Source of the DNA: Atrina japonica
Taxonomy: Eukaryota; Mollusca; Bivalvia; Pterioida; Pinnidae
DNA length: 64,000 bases
Assembly (NCBI GenBank): GCA_030159075.1
Contig: BROG01000941.1
Location: forward strand, 144,539-208,538
Direction: 5' to 3'
The translations under genes were made by a program, and so were the position numbers. This document shows, piece by piece, positions 50,546 to 62,054 of the stretch. The notes under the pieces are model-generated. The model saw nothing but the letters and a program-made list of their open reading frames with translations. It was not told the origin of the DNA and did not search any database. The first letter of the stretch is position 1. Every line of letters starts with the position of its first letter.

Positions 50546-51356
50546 ATAGCGTATGTCCGGTGGTGTTTTGTCTGAAAGGTGTGTAACATCATCTTCAAAG
50601 ACGTGTTATTCATATGGTGGAGACCAGTAATTACTGGTGGGTTGAACTCCGGTTTCAGTGTACCCGGAACGAGATCACTGGCCTTCAGCAAGTAAACTAA
50701 TTTTAGAGTTACCCGAACTCTTGCTGACTACAGATAAAACGCTTCATGGTTTAAAGCGCGATGCCTTAAACATTCGCCATGGAGTACCATGTTATGACAA
50801 ACAGTAGGTATCTAACTACGAAACAGAACGAAACTAAAACGAAACGAAGAAACATAAAATGAAAAAGAAAGATAGAATACATAAAATGAAAAGGAAAGAT
50901 AGAAATATATAAAAAGAAAAGAAAAGATCGAAATACATTCAATTTACGGTATGCGAGTTTCACCGGAATTTACGATATCTCTTTTTAATAACCTCTTCAT
51001 TTTTTTTTAAAAATATGGACCACTTTACTAAGGTAGAGTAAGTTCCTTTCTAGATGAATATTTGCATGTTTTACTATTGTAACCCGTATAATTTTACGAT
51101 GGGATAGCTGGATCCCCTTTTTATGTTACACTGATCCTCACTGTGTCTATATTAGTAGGTACAGATTATAGTATGACTAAACATGAATTATGAATTTCCG
51201 CAGTAAATTTTATGTGTGGAACTGCAAATGAAAGTCATTATAATTTTTAATTTTTTTCAATCGTTCATACAAATATTATTTTTTATTTCTAAACCTTTAT
51301 TTTAATGATCAATAAAAATATTAACAAATGAGTGTTGCTATAGTCATGTTGCACGT
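50546..51356. other. Non-coding DNA downstream of the fibrinogen-domain gene
   Basis: No exon is supported. It includes an A/G-rich stretch with repeated CATAAAATGAAAA words (about 50850-50930). The part next to 51357 is probably the 3' UTR of the minus-strand gene. Confidence 0.5.
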
Positions 51357-51761
51357 TCAAACCTTTCTTATTTTCATCTCCGTTTTTGTCAAGGAATTGT
51401 AATATCCGGTAAATGTATTCCAGTTCAATCCTTTCCCAAAACTTATATTTCCATATTGTCCATTTAAATTACTGTTATGACAAGACTTGTACCACCAGGC
51501 ACCAGTAAAAGCTATAGCACAGTTAGCATCTCCATAACTACTGGCGGATGTTAATAAATCGTTGTCAGCATCTAACGTCGTAAAATGTCTTCCATTTTGC
51601 CAGCTTAAACTGTCCCCTGTAATTAAGTCATTAAAACACATAAATGAAAATAAACTTAATTATAAATAAAAAAATATAGACAATTGGCATAGAGATAAGA
51701 AATAACTTCGTTCTTTGTATTTTTAGGTTTGGCAAGGCACAGGAAATTAAATTCGGGAATT

Positions 51762-51847
<86 letters not shown>

Positions 51848-54800
51848 GCTTTATTGATAGATCATTTAAACGAAAAACAAAACTACTTTTTTCACTTTAC
51901 TACGGTCCTTTTACTGTGGACAGCAAAATGAAAATTGTTTTGCCGTTAAAAAGTTAAGTGAAAAAGGTTAATACATTCAAATATGATTATGGCTATGAAA
52001 CTAAAATGTCTGCTGATGACGTTTTCCGTTTTGTCCAAAATATTTCATAGTCTGAAGTAATATGTAAATATTTACCTGCAGTGCCTTTTGAATAAATGCC
52101 AAGTGTCAGTCGATATTTATTTTGTGCATCTGAAATACGAAACAGATTGTACTCTGCGAACTTCCAAATGCCGTTGGAATTCTCCATATCTATTCTGATC
52201 TTGTATGTGTCTGAGGACGTTAAAGCGTGTATGTATTTATTCCCTGTAATATAAATCATTTTGCAGTGAACAACACTTATCAACAATGATCAACAATTTA
52301 AGCAAATAGTGGTAAAGCAACAAAAAAAAAGAAAAAAAAAAGAGAAAAAAAGAAAAAAAAGAGAAAAAATGATAAAACCACCAAATAAGAAAAACACGCA
52401 CAAAAATATAAAAGCAGGAGAAAATAATAAAAAATAAAACAAATGAACAATATAACCAAGAAAAACAAAATACTATGAACAACAAATAAAAAAAGATACA
52501 GATATGACAGTAGTACGAGTTCTACATAAAAAGCTATAAAAGGAACCATTTATATAACGGATATGACTGACGTCAGAATTTGTAGATATTATTCTTGTGT
52601 CTATTGTTAGATAAAAGTAACTATTATTAATAATTTGGTATCTGTGGTACTTGTATGATTGTGACGATCATTTATTACTTACATCGGGTGTGACTTCTCC
52701 TCCGTTGTACCTGATGCCGCCCCTGGATCTTCACGGGATCTCTGTTTTGTTCAATGTTCATCAGATTTGTATTTTGTGTATTTTACAACCTAACGGTTAA
52801 TACTTTGGTATGTGTGTTTTGTATATAATTTACCTAATAATTCTCGTGCTTGTTTGGGCAATCAAAAAAAAAATAATGCTATTACAACGATAATAACCGA
52901 CAGCAATGATAACAATACAACGATGAACAAATTATGTTGGTTTCATAACGATTTTGGTATAGGACTATTTGAAATGAGAATTAATGATGCAAATATGCGT
53001 ATAGTATATATTAATCAGATATTCACCGAGCCAAAATTCTCCGTTTGGTGAACCAAATCCGTTTTCATAATCCACCCATGATCTGTAGAAGTTTACGGAT
53101 CCGTCAAAGCGACGCTGTAAAACCTACAATATAAGATGATTTATTTATTCCTATTGGTTACTTTTTATTGTCCTTAGATATTCCGATTACAAACAATGCA
53201 GAGTATAAAATCCATGTCGAACATTATTTTTAATGATTTAAACCTATTCTTCCTGGTTAAACTTAGTTTTTCTCTAATTATTACAAATTGGAACGTTAAA
53301 ATCATATTAAAGAGTTAAACCTAGTTTTTACCAGTTAAACCTAGTTTTTCTCGTTACTTGCTTGAAGTGGAAGAATCTAGGTTTGAACTAAAAAAAGTAA
53401 CAACTGCCAAAAAATTACAAAAATGAGTTAAACCTAGTTATTCTCGAGAAACAAACTTGTTGATCCGCGAAAACCTGGTCTACTTGCGCAAAAATTACAT
53501 TAATGAGTTAAAATAGATTTCTTTGAACTCACATTACCTGACGTGGAGAACTTAAAAAAGATTGATTAACTCGTGTATGCGATTGTGTGTTGTATTTCTT
53601 TTTTACTGACAAAAGTAAACTTTTGCCAGATCGGAATATCTATGTCCACATGCTACATGCGCTTTGTTGTCATAACATAGTTTTATGTCGTAGGGTTACT
53701 ATCTTATAGAAATGTAGTGCATAACTGAGTCAGATTTTTGTACCTGGAGATCTTCTTGTAATAAAAAAATTTTTAGATACCAAAATATAACTATAGGATG
53801 TCCAGGATATAGATACAAATATTGTAAAAGAAATAGACAAACACGGTCCTCTGGAAATCAAGAGGTGGAACCAGGTGCCATGGAGAAGTAAACATCATTG
53901 TTGACCGGTCACACCCGCCGTGAGTCCACAGTCAAATCAAATTGAAATAAGTGAGGAACGAATCCTTGCCATCGTCACAATTGGTACAGATGTTTCAACA
54001 ATCGCAATCGAACAGGTAACTCAACATAATATACCTAGTGAAACAGAGTAATCCCAACACGAATATTATACCGACCATAAAATTTGCGGAACATTGACAC
54101 TAGACGGCGGTTTTCGATATTCCTGTGTCAAAGTTTTGTCGATGAATAGTTACCTCTGTATATAAAATGTTCATATGTTGGACATGCCTGGCATATCAGA
54201 TCATTTGTGAAATATAAACTCCATATGCGTGTGATTGTAGCATATTGCTACTTAAATGTGAAAAAATTACGATGTTGTGGTTGTTAGACATCTGTACCAA
54301 TTATGACAAGAATCTTTCTGCACGTACTTAATTTGGATTTGACTGTGGAATCACAGCGAGTGTGATCGGTCAAAAGGGGATGCTTACTCCTCCATAACAC
54401 CTGATCCCACCTCTTGATTTCCAGTGGTCAGTGTTTGTCTAGTTTTTACCAGATATGTATCTGTATCTTGGACACCTTAGAGATTTATAGTTTGGTATCT
54501 GAGATTTTTACATTGACATACTATAGCAAAAGGCAAAATTCTTACATTCCTATATATTTTGTGAAAATTCCTGGAGAACCCCCAGGTTTGGCCATTTTCA
54601 ATTACTTTCCTGTTTTATCTGATACCTAATCTTACAGCTCATAGATACACCAGTAAATCAATACATTCGACCTTTGATTCCAATAGGGCACATTATGATC
54701 GTCGGTTGTCATTTGCAAGAGAATTAATCTTTTGACAGAAAATTCAAATTTATTCATAAGACCAAGAACTCTTACAAAATCATCAAAGTTACTTTCTGTA

Positions 54801-57800
54801 TTTCCTGTCTATTTCATTAAGCATATTGTGTTTCACCATAGATTCATAAACCAAGTAATTTAAATTAATTATAGTAATTATAGGAATGTTCAGCTAATAA
54901 TTGATGGAAGATCAACCAAATGAACCTACCTAATGCATAGTGTTTTTGTTTTCATATGGTTATAAAAAAGTCTAATTGTATTAATGGTATGAACTTTCAG
55001 ATCTTCATCTTACACTTTATACGTTCGCTTATTTCATATGACTTTGTCTTTGTGACCGGTCAACAGGGTATGCTTGCTCCTCAATAGCACCTGGCAAATC
55101 TGGTTTTACAAAGGTCCGTGTTTGTCCAGTATTTACCGAATTTGTATATAGTATCATGTAAATCCCGAAGATTTATACTTTGGTATCTGTGATTTTTATA
55201 AAGTGCCAAAAAGTGTATTATATTAATTGTTGCAACACATTACACTTACCGTCCATCCTCCACCATCCGTGTCCATATCACAACGTGTTTGAAATGATAT
55301 TCCATTAATTGTTAGATTATATACTCCGGTAGGTGATCCGTATGTGTTTTTGATTAATTGACAATCTGAAAATTCAATGTCATCGTTTAGTACACGTTAT
55401 CATCTATAATGTTATCGTTTGGTACACGTAATCATCTATTATTTTATCGTCTGGTACACCTAATCATCTATAATTCAATCGTCTGGTACACGTTATCATC
55501 TATAATGTTATCGTTTGGTGCACCTTTTCATCTATAATGTTATCGTTTGGTACACGTTATCATCTATAATGTTATCGTTTCGTACATGTAATCGTCTATA
55601 ATGTTATCATTTGGTACACATTACCATCTGTAATGTTATCGTTTGGTAACCTTATCGTCTATGATGTTACAGTTTGGTACACCTTTTCACCTATAATGTT
55701 ATTGTTTGGTACACCTTACCATCTATAATGTTATCGTTTAGTACACATTATCATCTATATAATTATTATTTGGTACACCTTACCTTTTTTAATGTTATCG
55801 TTTGGTACACCTTACCACCTATAATGTTATCGTTTGGTACACCTTACCACCTATAATGTTATCGTTTGGTACACGTAATCATCTATGATGTTATCGTTTG
55901 GTACACATGACCAACTATAATGTTATCGTTTGGGACACCTTACCATCTATAATGTTATCGTTTGGTACACGTAATCATCTCTAACGTAATCGTGTGATAC
56001 ACGTTATCGTCTATAATGTTATCGTTTGGTACACGTTATCATCTATAATTTAACGTTTGGTACACGTTATCATCTATAAAATCATCGTTTGGTACACGTT
56101 ATCATCTATAAAGTCATCGTTTGGTACACGTTATCATCTATGACGTTATAGTTTGGTACACATTTTCATTTATAAAGTCATCGTTTGGTACACGTTATTA
56201 TTTATAAAGTCATCGTTTGGTACACGTTATCATCTATAAAATCATCGTTTGGTACACGTTATCATCTATAAAATCATCGTTTGGTACACGTTATCATCTA
56301 TATCGTTGTGTTTGATATCGCGCTTTGCACCATGAAGTCTCTCACTTGTCAGTGCAGGTTCGAGCCCGTCTGGACCCTAAATTGATTTTTGTGGGAACGT
56401 TTGCCAGGTTACCTGCAGAAGGCCAGTGGTATATCCCCGGGTACATTGTATTGGGGTTCACTACCCAGCATTAAAAGTAGGCCGCCGCCATATAACCGGA
56501 AAATTGTTGAGTGTGACTATTCAAAATTAAAAAAAATTAAAAATTGATATGCACAGCGAAAAACATATAATCATTTTAAAGAAAAGAGTAAAACTGAAAA
56601 TTTCAAAATATACAGTGTGTCAAAATGTTTTAAACAATTCATTGTACTTCCACACTTTTCATGATCCCTGCAATATATTATCTGTAATGTTAACATTGGG
56701 ACAATACGAAACACTTTATTTGTTTCATAGAAAGCATAATTCTACGAATTAGATAATTGCAATGAAAAAATATCGTCAAAATGTAGCTGTCCAGATTTAT
56801 CTATATTTTGCTCAAGACAAAATCCTTCATGATTTTGATATTTTACATCTTAAACTTCATCTCCTGCTGCAGAGACCATATCTTTCAAATTTCAAATAAT
56901 TCTAATTTTGTCTCTTTTTAAACTTTACCTGTCAAATCTTGCAGAACATTTAATAAAAGATTTATTATAATGTACTCTGTTGGCTTCGCATTATTTCATT
57001 GATCAGTGACTTTGAAAATTCGCAGGGGATTCACGTATCACTGTTAGTTTTATATACGACTTCCACAAAGATCGACAAACCGACCTCGTTACACTTGCAG
57101 AACTTTACTGTTTACATATTTTGTAATACAAAGTATATCGAAACATTTTTTTCACTGTCTAGAGTGCCTTTTTAAAATAAGAAACAGAAAATATATCGTA
57201 TCACTAAGTCTGTATCGAAATAAACAAATTTATATGATAAATCAGTAACAATTTGTAAGAGCGTGAGTTTACTGAACAGGTCATAGATAAAGGTAGGAGC
57301 CAGCATAAGTCAACGTCTCATGTCGTTTCTATCATTAAAATGCTAATTTACAATGTGCAGGCAGTAGAATAGGGTTACCATGTGACTGTTTTATAAAATA
57401 CTGAAAGGGTATCGGCGATTAACCTGACAGAAATGTCATTTCATTTCTGTCAGGGGAATGACCGATACCCTGTCAGTTTTTGTAAAACAGTAACATGGTA
57501 ACCCCTAAATGCCAGTGAAGCATACATACACTTTTTCACAAAACATATCATTATATTATGCTTTTATTTAAAGAATGATGAGTTCTAGGATTATGCTAAA
57601 CTTTGTTCAATATCAGAATCATAAAATGTAATAATATCGTCATACCTTGGTTGATATTTTCACAAAAATCGCCATAAACATTTGACGGACAGACACAGCT
57701 GGAGAAACTTCTGAAATAGGTTCCACCATTTTGACATGCAATTGCACTGCCCTGTAAATTGAATTTAGTTTCAATGCATCTTGTATCTAATAATTATTGC

Positions 57801-60281
57801 TTACTATCTGGGCAGTGAACGGAGTGATTTGGTCCAATAACCAAACTCCCTTGGGCTATCATAAGTGTATTTACTCTGTAGCACGATAGGAATTTAAAAA
57901 GGAATCGGATACTGTCCATGACAGTTTGATAAAGCACGAAGGGGTAATGTCTCGATCATCAATATATATGTAATTTGTTTAGAATCGTGTTAAAATATAA
58001 CAATTTCGTTACTAATAATACGGTAAATTCCAATTGTGTCAAAAATGCAAAAGTTCCACTAGACAAGGACAAAATCAACATTTAACATTAAACTTCTATC
58101 AACATTGAATGATTACAGCACTGCATTTACCTTTATTTGTCATGGTTACTTAATACTTCTATCGAATGCATTTCCTATTTGTAGATTTTTACTGTGTCAA
58201 AATGCTTTTCATGCACATTAAATCGAATAAAACATTTGCAAATTACCGGTATTTGAGATTCTTATCGATTTATGCCCATTTAGTTTAGACATATTCTATT
58301 TACGTTTAACGTAATGGAAAGTATAACAATGTTATAAATGAAGATGTCTATACAAATATATATATATGATTGGATCTATGGAAAATACAAACTTCGATGG
58401 TGAGAAGTAGTAATAGAAAGAGAGTATGTAAATATATATGCAGTGATTATTATTATTGAGCTATTGATGTAAATTGAGTAGCAATAATCATTTCTTAATT
58501 CATTTTATTTACAAAAACATCCGAAAAACTTTTTTCTACAGTTAATGGAATGAATCTTGATAATTTTATGAATGAACCGTAGTCCTTGTTGATGGTATTT
58601 GAATATTCAACAAATATAAAAATTTCAGATACCAAATCATACATCTTCAGGACGTTCAGGATATATAGACAAATCTGGTTAAAACTGGACAGACACGGAC
58701 CTCTGGAAATCTAGAGGTGGGATCAGGTGCTATGGATGAAGCATCCCCTGTTAACCGTTCGCATCCCCCTTGAGTCCACAGTTAAGAAATGAAAGGTATC
58801 TTCAGTGATGTTACAATAGTCGTGGGAATAAATATCTAAGTTTAAGCTCTACTAAGCAACGTATTAGCGTTTGAAATATATTCAATTTTCATTCTCATCA
58901 CAACTTGGAAAATTATCACTTTTAAAGGGGCATTAGCTGTGTTTACAAAAATATATTTAATTTCTTTGCTTCTTGTCCTACAAATAAAAGCTATAACAGG
59001 CTTTAAAAATCTTATATTTCGTGGGTATATTTAGATATACTTTATGGAAAAAAGTCAGGTCCAGTGTGGTATTCATATACAAATAGTAAGGTTGAGTTAA
59101 AAAAGTGTCAAACTTGGGTTTCTCAAGCAGTTTTCACAAAATACATAGGAATTTAAGAATGATTATGCAAAGAAATTCTGTGTATATCTCTTTTTCATAA
59201 TTTTATATAAATCTAAGTAGTAAAAAAAAAAAAAAAAAAATTTTTTTTTTTTAAAAACTCAGCTAGTGCCCCTTTAAATTTCAATATATTTTTAAATGAA
59301 TATGCAAAGGGGTGTGTCTTATATCGCTGTTGAGAATATTCCAACTCTTAATTGTCGAGGATAATTAAGGGACGTAAGTTATCAATTATTCTGGATGTTT
59401 AAGTCTGTTCTACTACACAGGTTATAATTGTTAAATCTTTAATATGAGGTAAGTATTCGGTCAAACACTCTGGTGCACAATTATGATATTACATTTCTTA
59501 AAGATAAAAATATTCCGTGACTAACTTTGCCATATTTGAATAAATGAATGAATCGAATCGAATGTTTTGATGGGCAGATAGAGTGGTTGGTAACAGTCAA
59601 TGAATATTGAGTCAAAATCAATTGTTTATAATATATATCTTAGTGTTCTGATATCAGTATCAAGCACATTAAATAATTTTGTATATTTATCAACATAAAC
59701 AGACAGCAACTGCAACGTTCAGTATTGATTTTATCACCTTTAATTTCACTGAAATTGAAAGTAGCATTGATTTGTTGTTGTTTTTTTTTCAAAAATTTGT
59801 TTTTTCCTTTTTACTACTTAGATTGATATATAATAACAAAAAGAGATATACACAGGCATAACAATTGTTAAATTCCTATATATTTTTGAAAATGCTTTAA
59901 AACCCATGTTTGTCACATTTTCAATAGCAGTTGATTAATCCTACCTTACTATTTGTATATGAATACCATACTGATCCTAACCTTATCTTCACAAAGTGTA
60001 TAGGAAGTAAGATTTCTTATGCCTGTGTACAGCTCTTTTTTGCTATTGTACATCAAGTTGAAGCAGTAAAAGTTAAAACAAATTGAAATATTTTTATCCA
60101 TTATTTTTGTGATAAACAAAATTAATGCCCCTTTAAATTTTAATTGCTGTTAATACAAAACAAGAATATCAAGATTTTTCTATAAGTAGTCTATACCAGT
60201 ATGTATCTTTGGCACTCTGAATGTTCGCCACCAGTTCCATATTCATATATTTCTTTACGTAAAGCACAAATGTTTTCTTTA
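51357..60281 (-). CDS. Secreted-type lectin with EGF-like and fibrinogen-related domains (six exons, 5' end missing)
   Basis: Minus-strand exons: 60281-60197, 57751-57646, 55365-55250, 53123-53027, 52243-52076, 51616-51357, with GT/AG borders and matching phases. The first found exon encodes [20 protein letters not shown] and on. The second is EGF-like ([20 protein letters not shown], then GDFCEN). The last four form a complete fibrinogen-related domain: [61 protein letters not shown], the calcium-site region LDADNDL, and [20 protein letters not shown], ending TEMKIRKV. Such proteins bind sugars or acetylated groups, often in invertebrate innate immunity. The first found exon begins in mid-codon, so a 5' exon with the signal peptide lies upstream, possibly outside the window. 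The domain looks intact. Confidence 0.9.
51764..51843. repeat. (GA)n microsatellite in the last intron of the lectin gene
   Basis: Forty uninterrupted GA units. Confidence 0.98.
52675..52815 (-). repeat. Foldback repeat family, diverged half copy
   Basis: GTGTGACTTCTCCTCCGTTG, then GGATCTTCACGGGATCTCTG and TTCATCAGATTTGTATTTTG follow the reversed family order. It lies in an intron of the lectin gene. Confidence 0.6.
53768..54512. mobile_element. Apparently complete foldback transposon, about 745 bp with about 230-bp arms
   Basis: The left arm (53768-54007) runs from GATACCAAAATATAACTATA through GAAATCAAGAGGTGG, CATGGAGAAGTAAAC and CACAGTCAAATC to CACAATTGGTACAGATG. The right arm (about 54283-54512) is its inverted copy, from CATCTGTACCAATTATGACA to TTTATAGTTTGGTATCTG. 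Between them lies about 275 bp of unique DNA without coding capacity. Single arms occur at 35149, 35786, 42614, 47060, 48848, 52675, 55050, 58618 and 63930. The family therefore moves or survives as half elements. It sits in an intron of the lectin gene. Confidence 0.75.
55050..55200 (-). repeat. Foldback repeat family, half copy
   Basis: GTGACCGGTCAACAGGGTAT, AAGGTCCGTGTTTGTCCAGT and TTTATACTTTGGTATCTGTG in reversed family order, ending 50 bp from a lectin exon. Confidence 0.8.
55375..56312. repeat. 32-bp minisatellite in an intron of the lectin gene
   Basis: About 29 degenerate copies of a unit like ATGTTATCGTTTGGTACACG plus TTATCATCTATA. The period is 32 bp, measured at 55501, 55533 and 55565. 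Unlike a CRISPR there are no unique spacers; the units abut each other. The array begins about ten bases upstream of the acceptor of the 55365-55250 exon. Confidence 0.95.
56320..56540 (+). repeat. tRNA-derived SINE, family B, copy 2
   Basis: The head has GATATCGCGCTTTGCACCAT and the B-box-like GTGCAGGTTCGAGCCCGTCT. The body ends GGCCGCCGCCATATAACCGG with AAAATTGTTGAGTGTGACTA and an A-rich tail. I associate the CCGCCATATAxCxGG...GAGTG end with SINEs common in molluscs. Confidence 0.75.
57372..57504. mobile_element. Perfect-type hairpin MITE, 133 bp
   Basis: GGGTTACCATGTGACTGTTT at the left and AAAACAGTAACATGGTAACCC at the right are inverted copies. The inner parts GGGTATCGGCGATT and CCTGACAGAAATG also pair with their partners, leaving a loop of a few bases. 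It lies in a lectin-gene intron, upstream of the EGF exon in genomic order. Confidence 0.8.
58618..58800 (+). repeat. Foldback repeat family, half copy
   Basis: CAGATACCAAATCATACATC, GACAGACACGGACCTCTGGA, AGAGGTGGGATCAGGTGC and GAGTCCACAGTTAAG in family order. Confidence 0.8.
58924..59275 (+). mobile_element. Dispersed MITE, AAAGGGGC family, copy 2
   Basis: The termini AAAGGGGCATTAGCTG and CAGCTAGTGCCCCTTT are inverted with one mismatch. TTTAAA lies across the left end and CTTTAAA across the right, consistent with a TTAA or TAA-type target. It shares TGTGGTATTCATATACAAAT with copy 1. A long A run followed by a T run sits near the right end. Confidence 0.8.
59845..60134 (-). mobile_element. 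Dispersed MITE, AAAGGGGC family, inverted partial copy 3
   Basis: It contains ATTTGTATATGAATACCATA and ends AATTAATGCCCCTTTAAA, the reverse of the family. The opposite terminus is not recognised. Confidence 0.65.
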
Positions 60282-60662
60282 CTGGGAAAACTGAAAAAAT
60301 AAATTGAATATTTGCATTAAAGGAAAAAATGCCTTTATTTTACTTTTACATCGTAACTAAACAAAACATGTTGTCCCTTGTGTGTCGTTACTACTATGAA
60401 CAGCAAAAAACTCAAAGAACACGACTTTCTCTCAGACAGTAAACGCTGATTTGATATGCTACAGCTAACAAAAATTTTAAGTTTATAAATATTAATGCTC
60501 TTAGGTCAAATATATAGGACGAGATAATTCTTCAAAACCCCATTTGAGCACGGGGGCCACTTTATTTACTAATACAGATACATTATTAAAACAACAATGT
60601 TTTACACTACAAAAACAATTTTAAGATTGACGTCTATGACAAATATTAAAATACAATGTCAT

Positions 60663-60699
60663 GAGAGAGAAATAGAGAGAAAGAGAGAGAGAGAGAGAC

Positions 60700-60738
<39 letters not shown>

Positions 60739-60743
60739 GAGAG
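60663..60743. repeat. Compound (GA)n(GACA)n microsatellite
   Basis: Imperfect GA repeats with a block of seven or so CAGA units. Confidence 0.95.
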
Positions 60744-60946
60744 ATATATATTTATGTAATATATTTAAAGTCATTGCTTTGTATGATTAGATAATGTTAT
60801 GTACTTTGAACTTTTCATATCTCTATATTTTATATTTACATATTAAATCCTTTGATTTTTATGTAGTCTGATTTTTGCATCGTATTCATTTTTCACATTT
60901 ATTTGATGTCATATATGTTAATAAATGGCCATTTTCAATTCTATTG

Positions 60947-62049
60947 CAGGGTTCGAAAAATTCACTCGCCCGCTCGCATTGGCGAATAAGAAATCGTTTT
61001 GGGCGAGTAAATTTTGACAATGAACTCGCCGGTTTGGCGAGTAGGCCTACTGACGCCGTACTGAAAATCCATATTCCCTTTTAAGTTTCGAAAGTGATCA
61101 TTTCCTTCTATTTCAAGTTGAAAATACATTACAAAAAACAAACAAAAGCTTGAATAATTATTTTATTGACAATTAAACACGTTAGTCTTTACCTCATGGC
61201 CGAAAATGTCATAGAACACATCGTGTATTGACTGCTAATCCTTGCAGTTTGTGGAAGAAGTGGAAGTTGGATGTGTGTAAATAAAAGAAGCAATACTGGA
61301 CGGACCTAAATTTTAGGATTTGGTCAAATAATCACAACACTATACAATGTTTCAAAAAAGTTTTAAACTCTTAAATAAATGTAAGTGAATGATAAAAGTA
61401 AAAATAGTTACTGTAAATAAAAGTTTTAATGAAATACATAGAAATGGATGGCTATTGTTTTCATCTAACAATAGTGAAAACTTTCTTTTGTAATTTACAT
61501 TTATTTAAAGACATACCTGGTAGCAGCAACATCATAAAATAGTAATAATAGTAATTGATAATTGTAATAATAATGATGCATTTACAGTTAATTTAGATGT
61601 AAATGCATCAATCAGAGACAGCACATTGTATATTTTGTATAAAAATTTATCTGTTGAAATAACAATAAATTAAAAAAACACAAAATTAAATAAAATATTA
61701 TTTTCTTTGGGGGCAACCAGATTTTCTTGGCGGCCAACCAAAATTTCAGTCGAGAATTTGAATTCTAAAAAGTTAAAATAAGAGCATACAAAAACTTGTG
61801 GTTTTTCCTTTGTAATATGAACTTGATTAGAAAAAAAGACAATTTGTCAATTAAAGAGTATCTAATCTGGTAAGTCATATACATGTAAGATCTATTTACT
61901 TTGAAAAAGATTTATACACTCTTAACACATCCACTTTGAAATACTATGATTTCATAGTTTGGCGAGTGCAAAATCAGTTAGGGCGAGTGGAAATCATGTA
62001 ATCACTCGCCCAAAGGGCGCGTGCATTTTTACCAATTTTTCGAACCCTG
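60947..62049. mobile_element. 1.1-kb TIR transposon with GGCGAGT subterminal repeats
   Basis: The ends are CAGGGTTCGAAAAATT and AATTTTTCGAACCCTG, a perfect 16-bp inverted repeat. The flanking TATTG at 60942-60946 and 62050-62054 is a 5-bp target-site duplication. Close to both ends the words GGCGAGT/ACTCGCC recur five or more times, as expected of transposase-binding sites. The interior is AT-rich and encodes nothing recognisable, so it is non-autonomous. The CAGGG...CCCTG ends recall hAT-like elements, but their usual 8-bp TSD is not seen. Confidence 0.85.
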
Positions 62050-62054
62050 TATTG

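Noticed and set aside
52298..52549. Phe/Leu-rich 80-aa minus-strand frames
   Set aside because: They come from an A-rich low-complexity stretch in a lectin-gene intron, not membrane proteins.
55375..56312. CRISPR-like regular repeat array
   Set aside because: The 32-bp units abut each other without unique spacers, in a eukaryotic intron. It is a minisatellite.
60947..62049. Reading the 1.1-kb element as a gene because of the 69-aa frame at 60875-61084
   Set aside because: That frame crosses the element's left boundary and consists of TIR and subterminal repeats.
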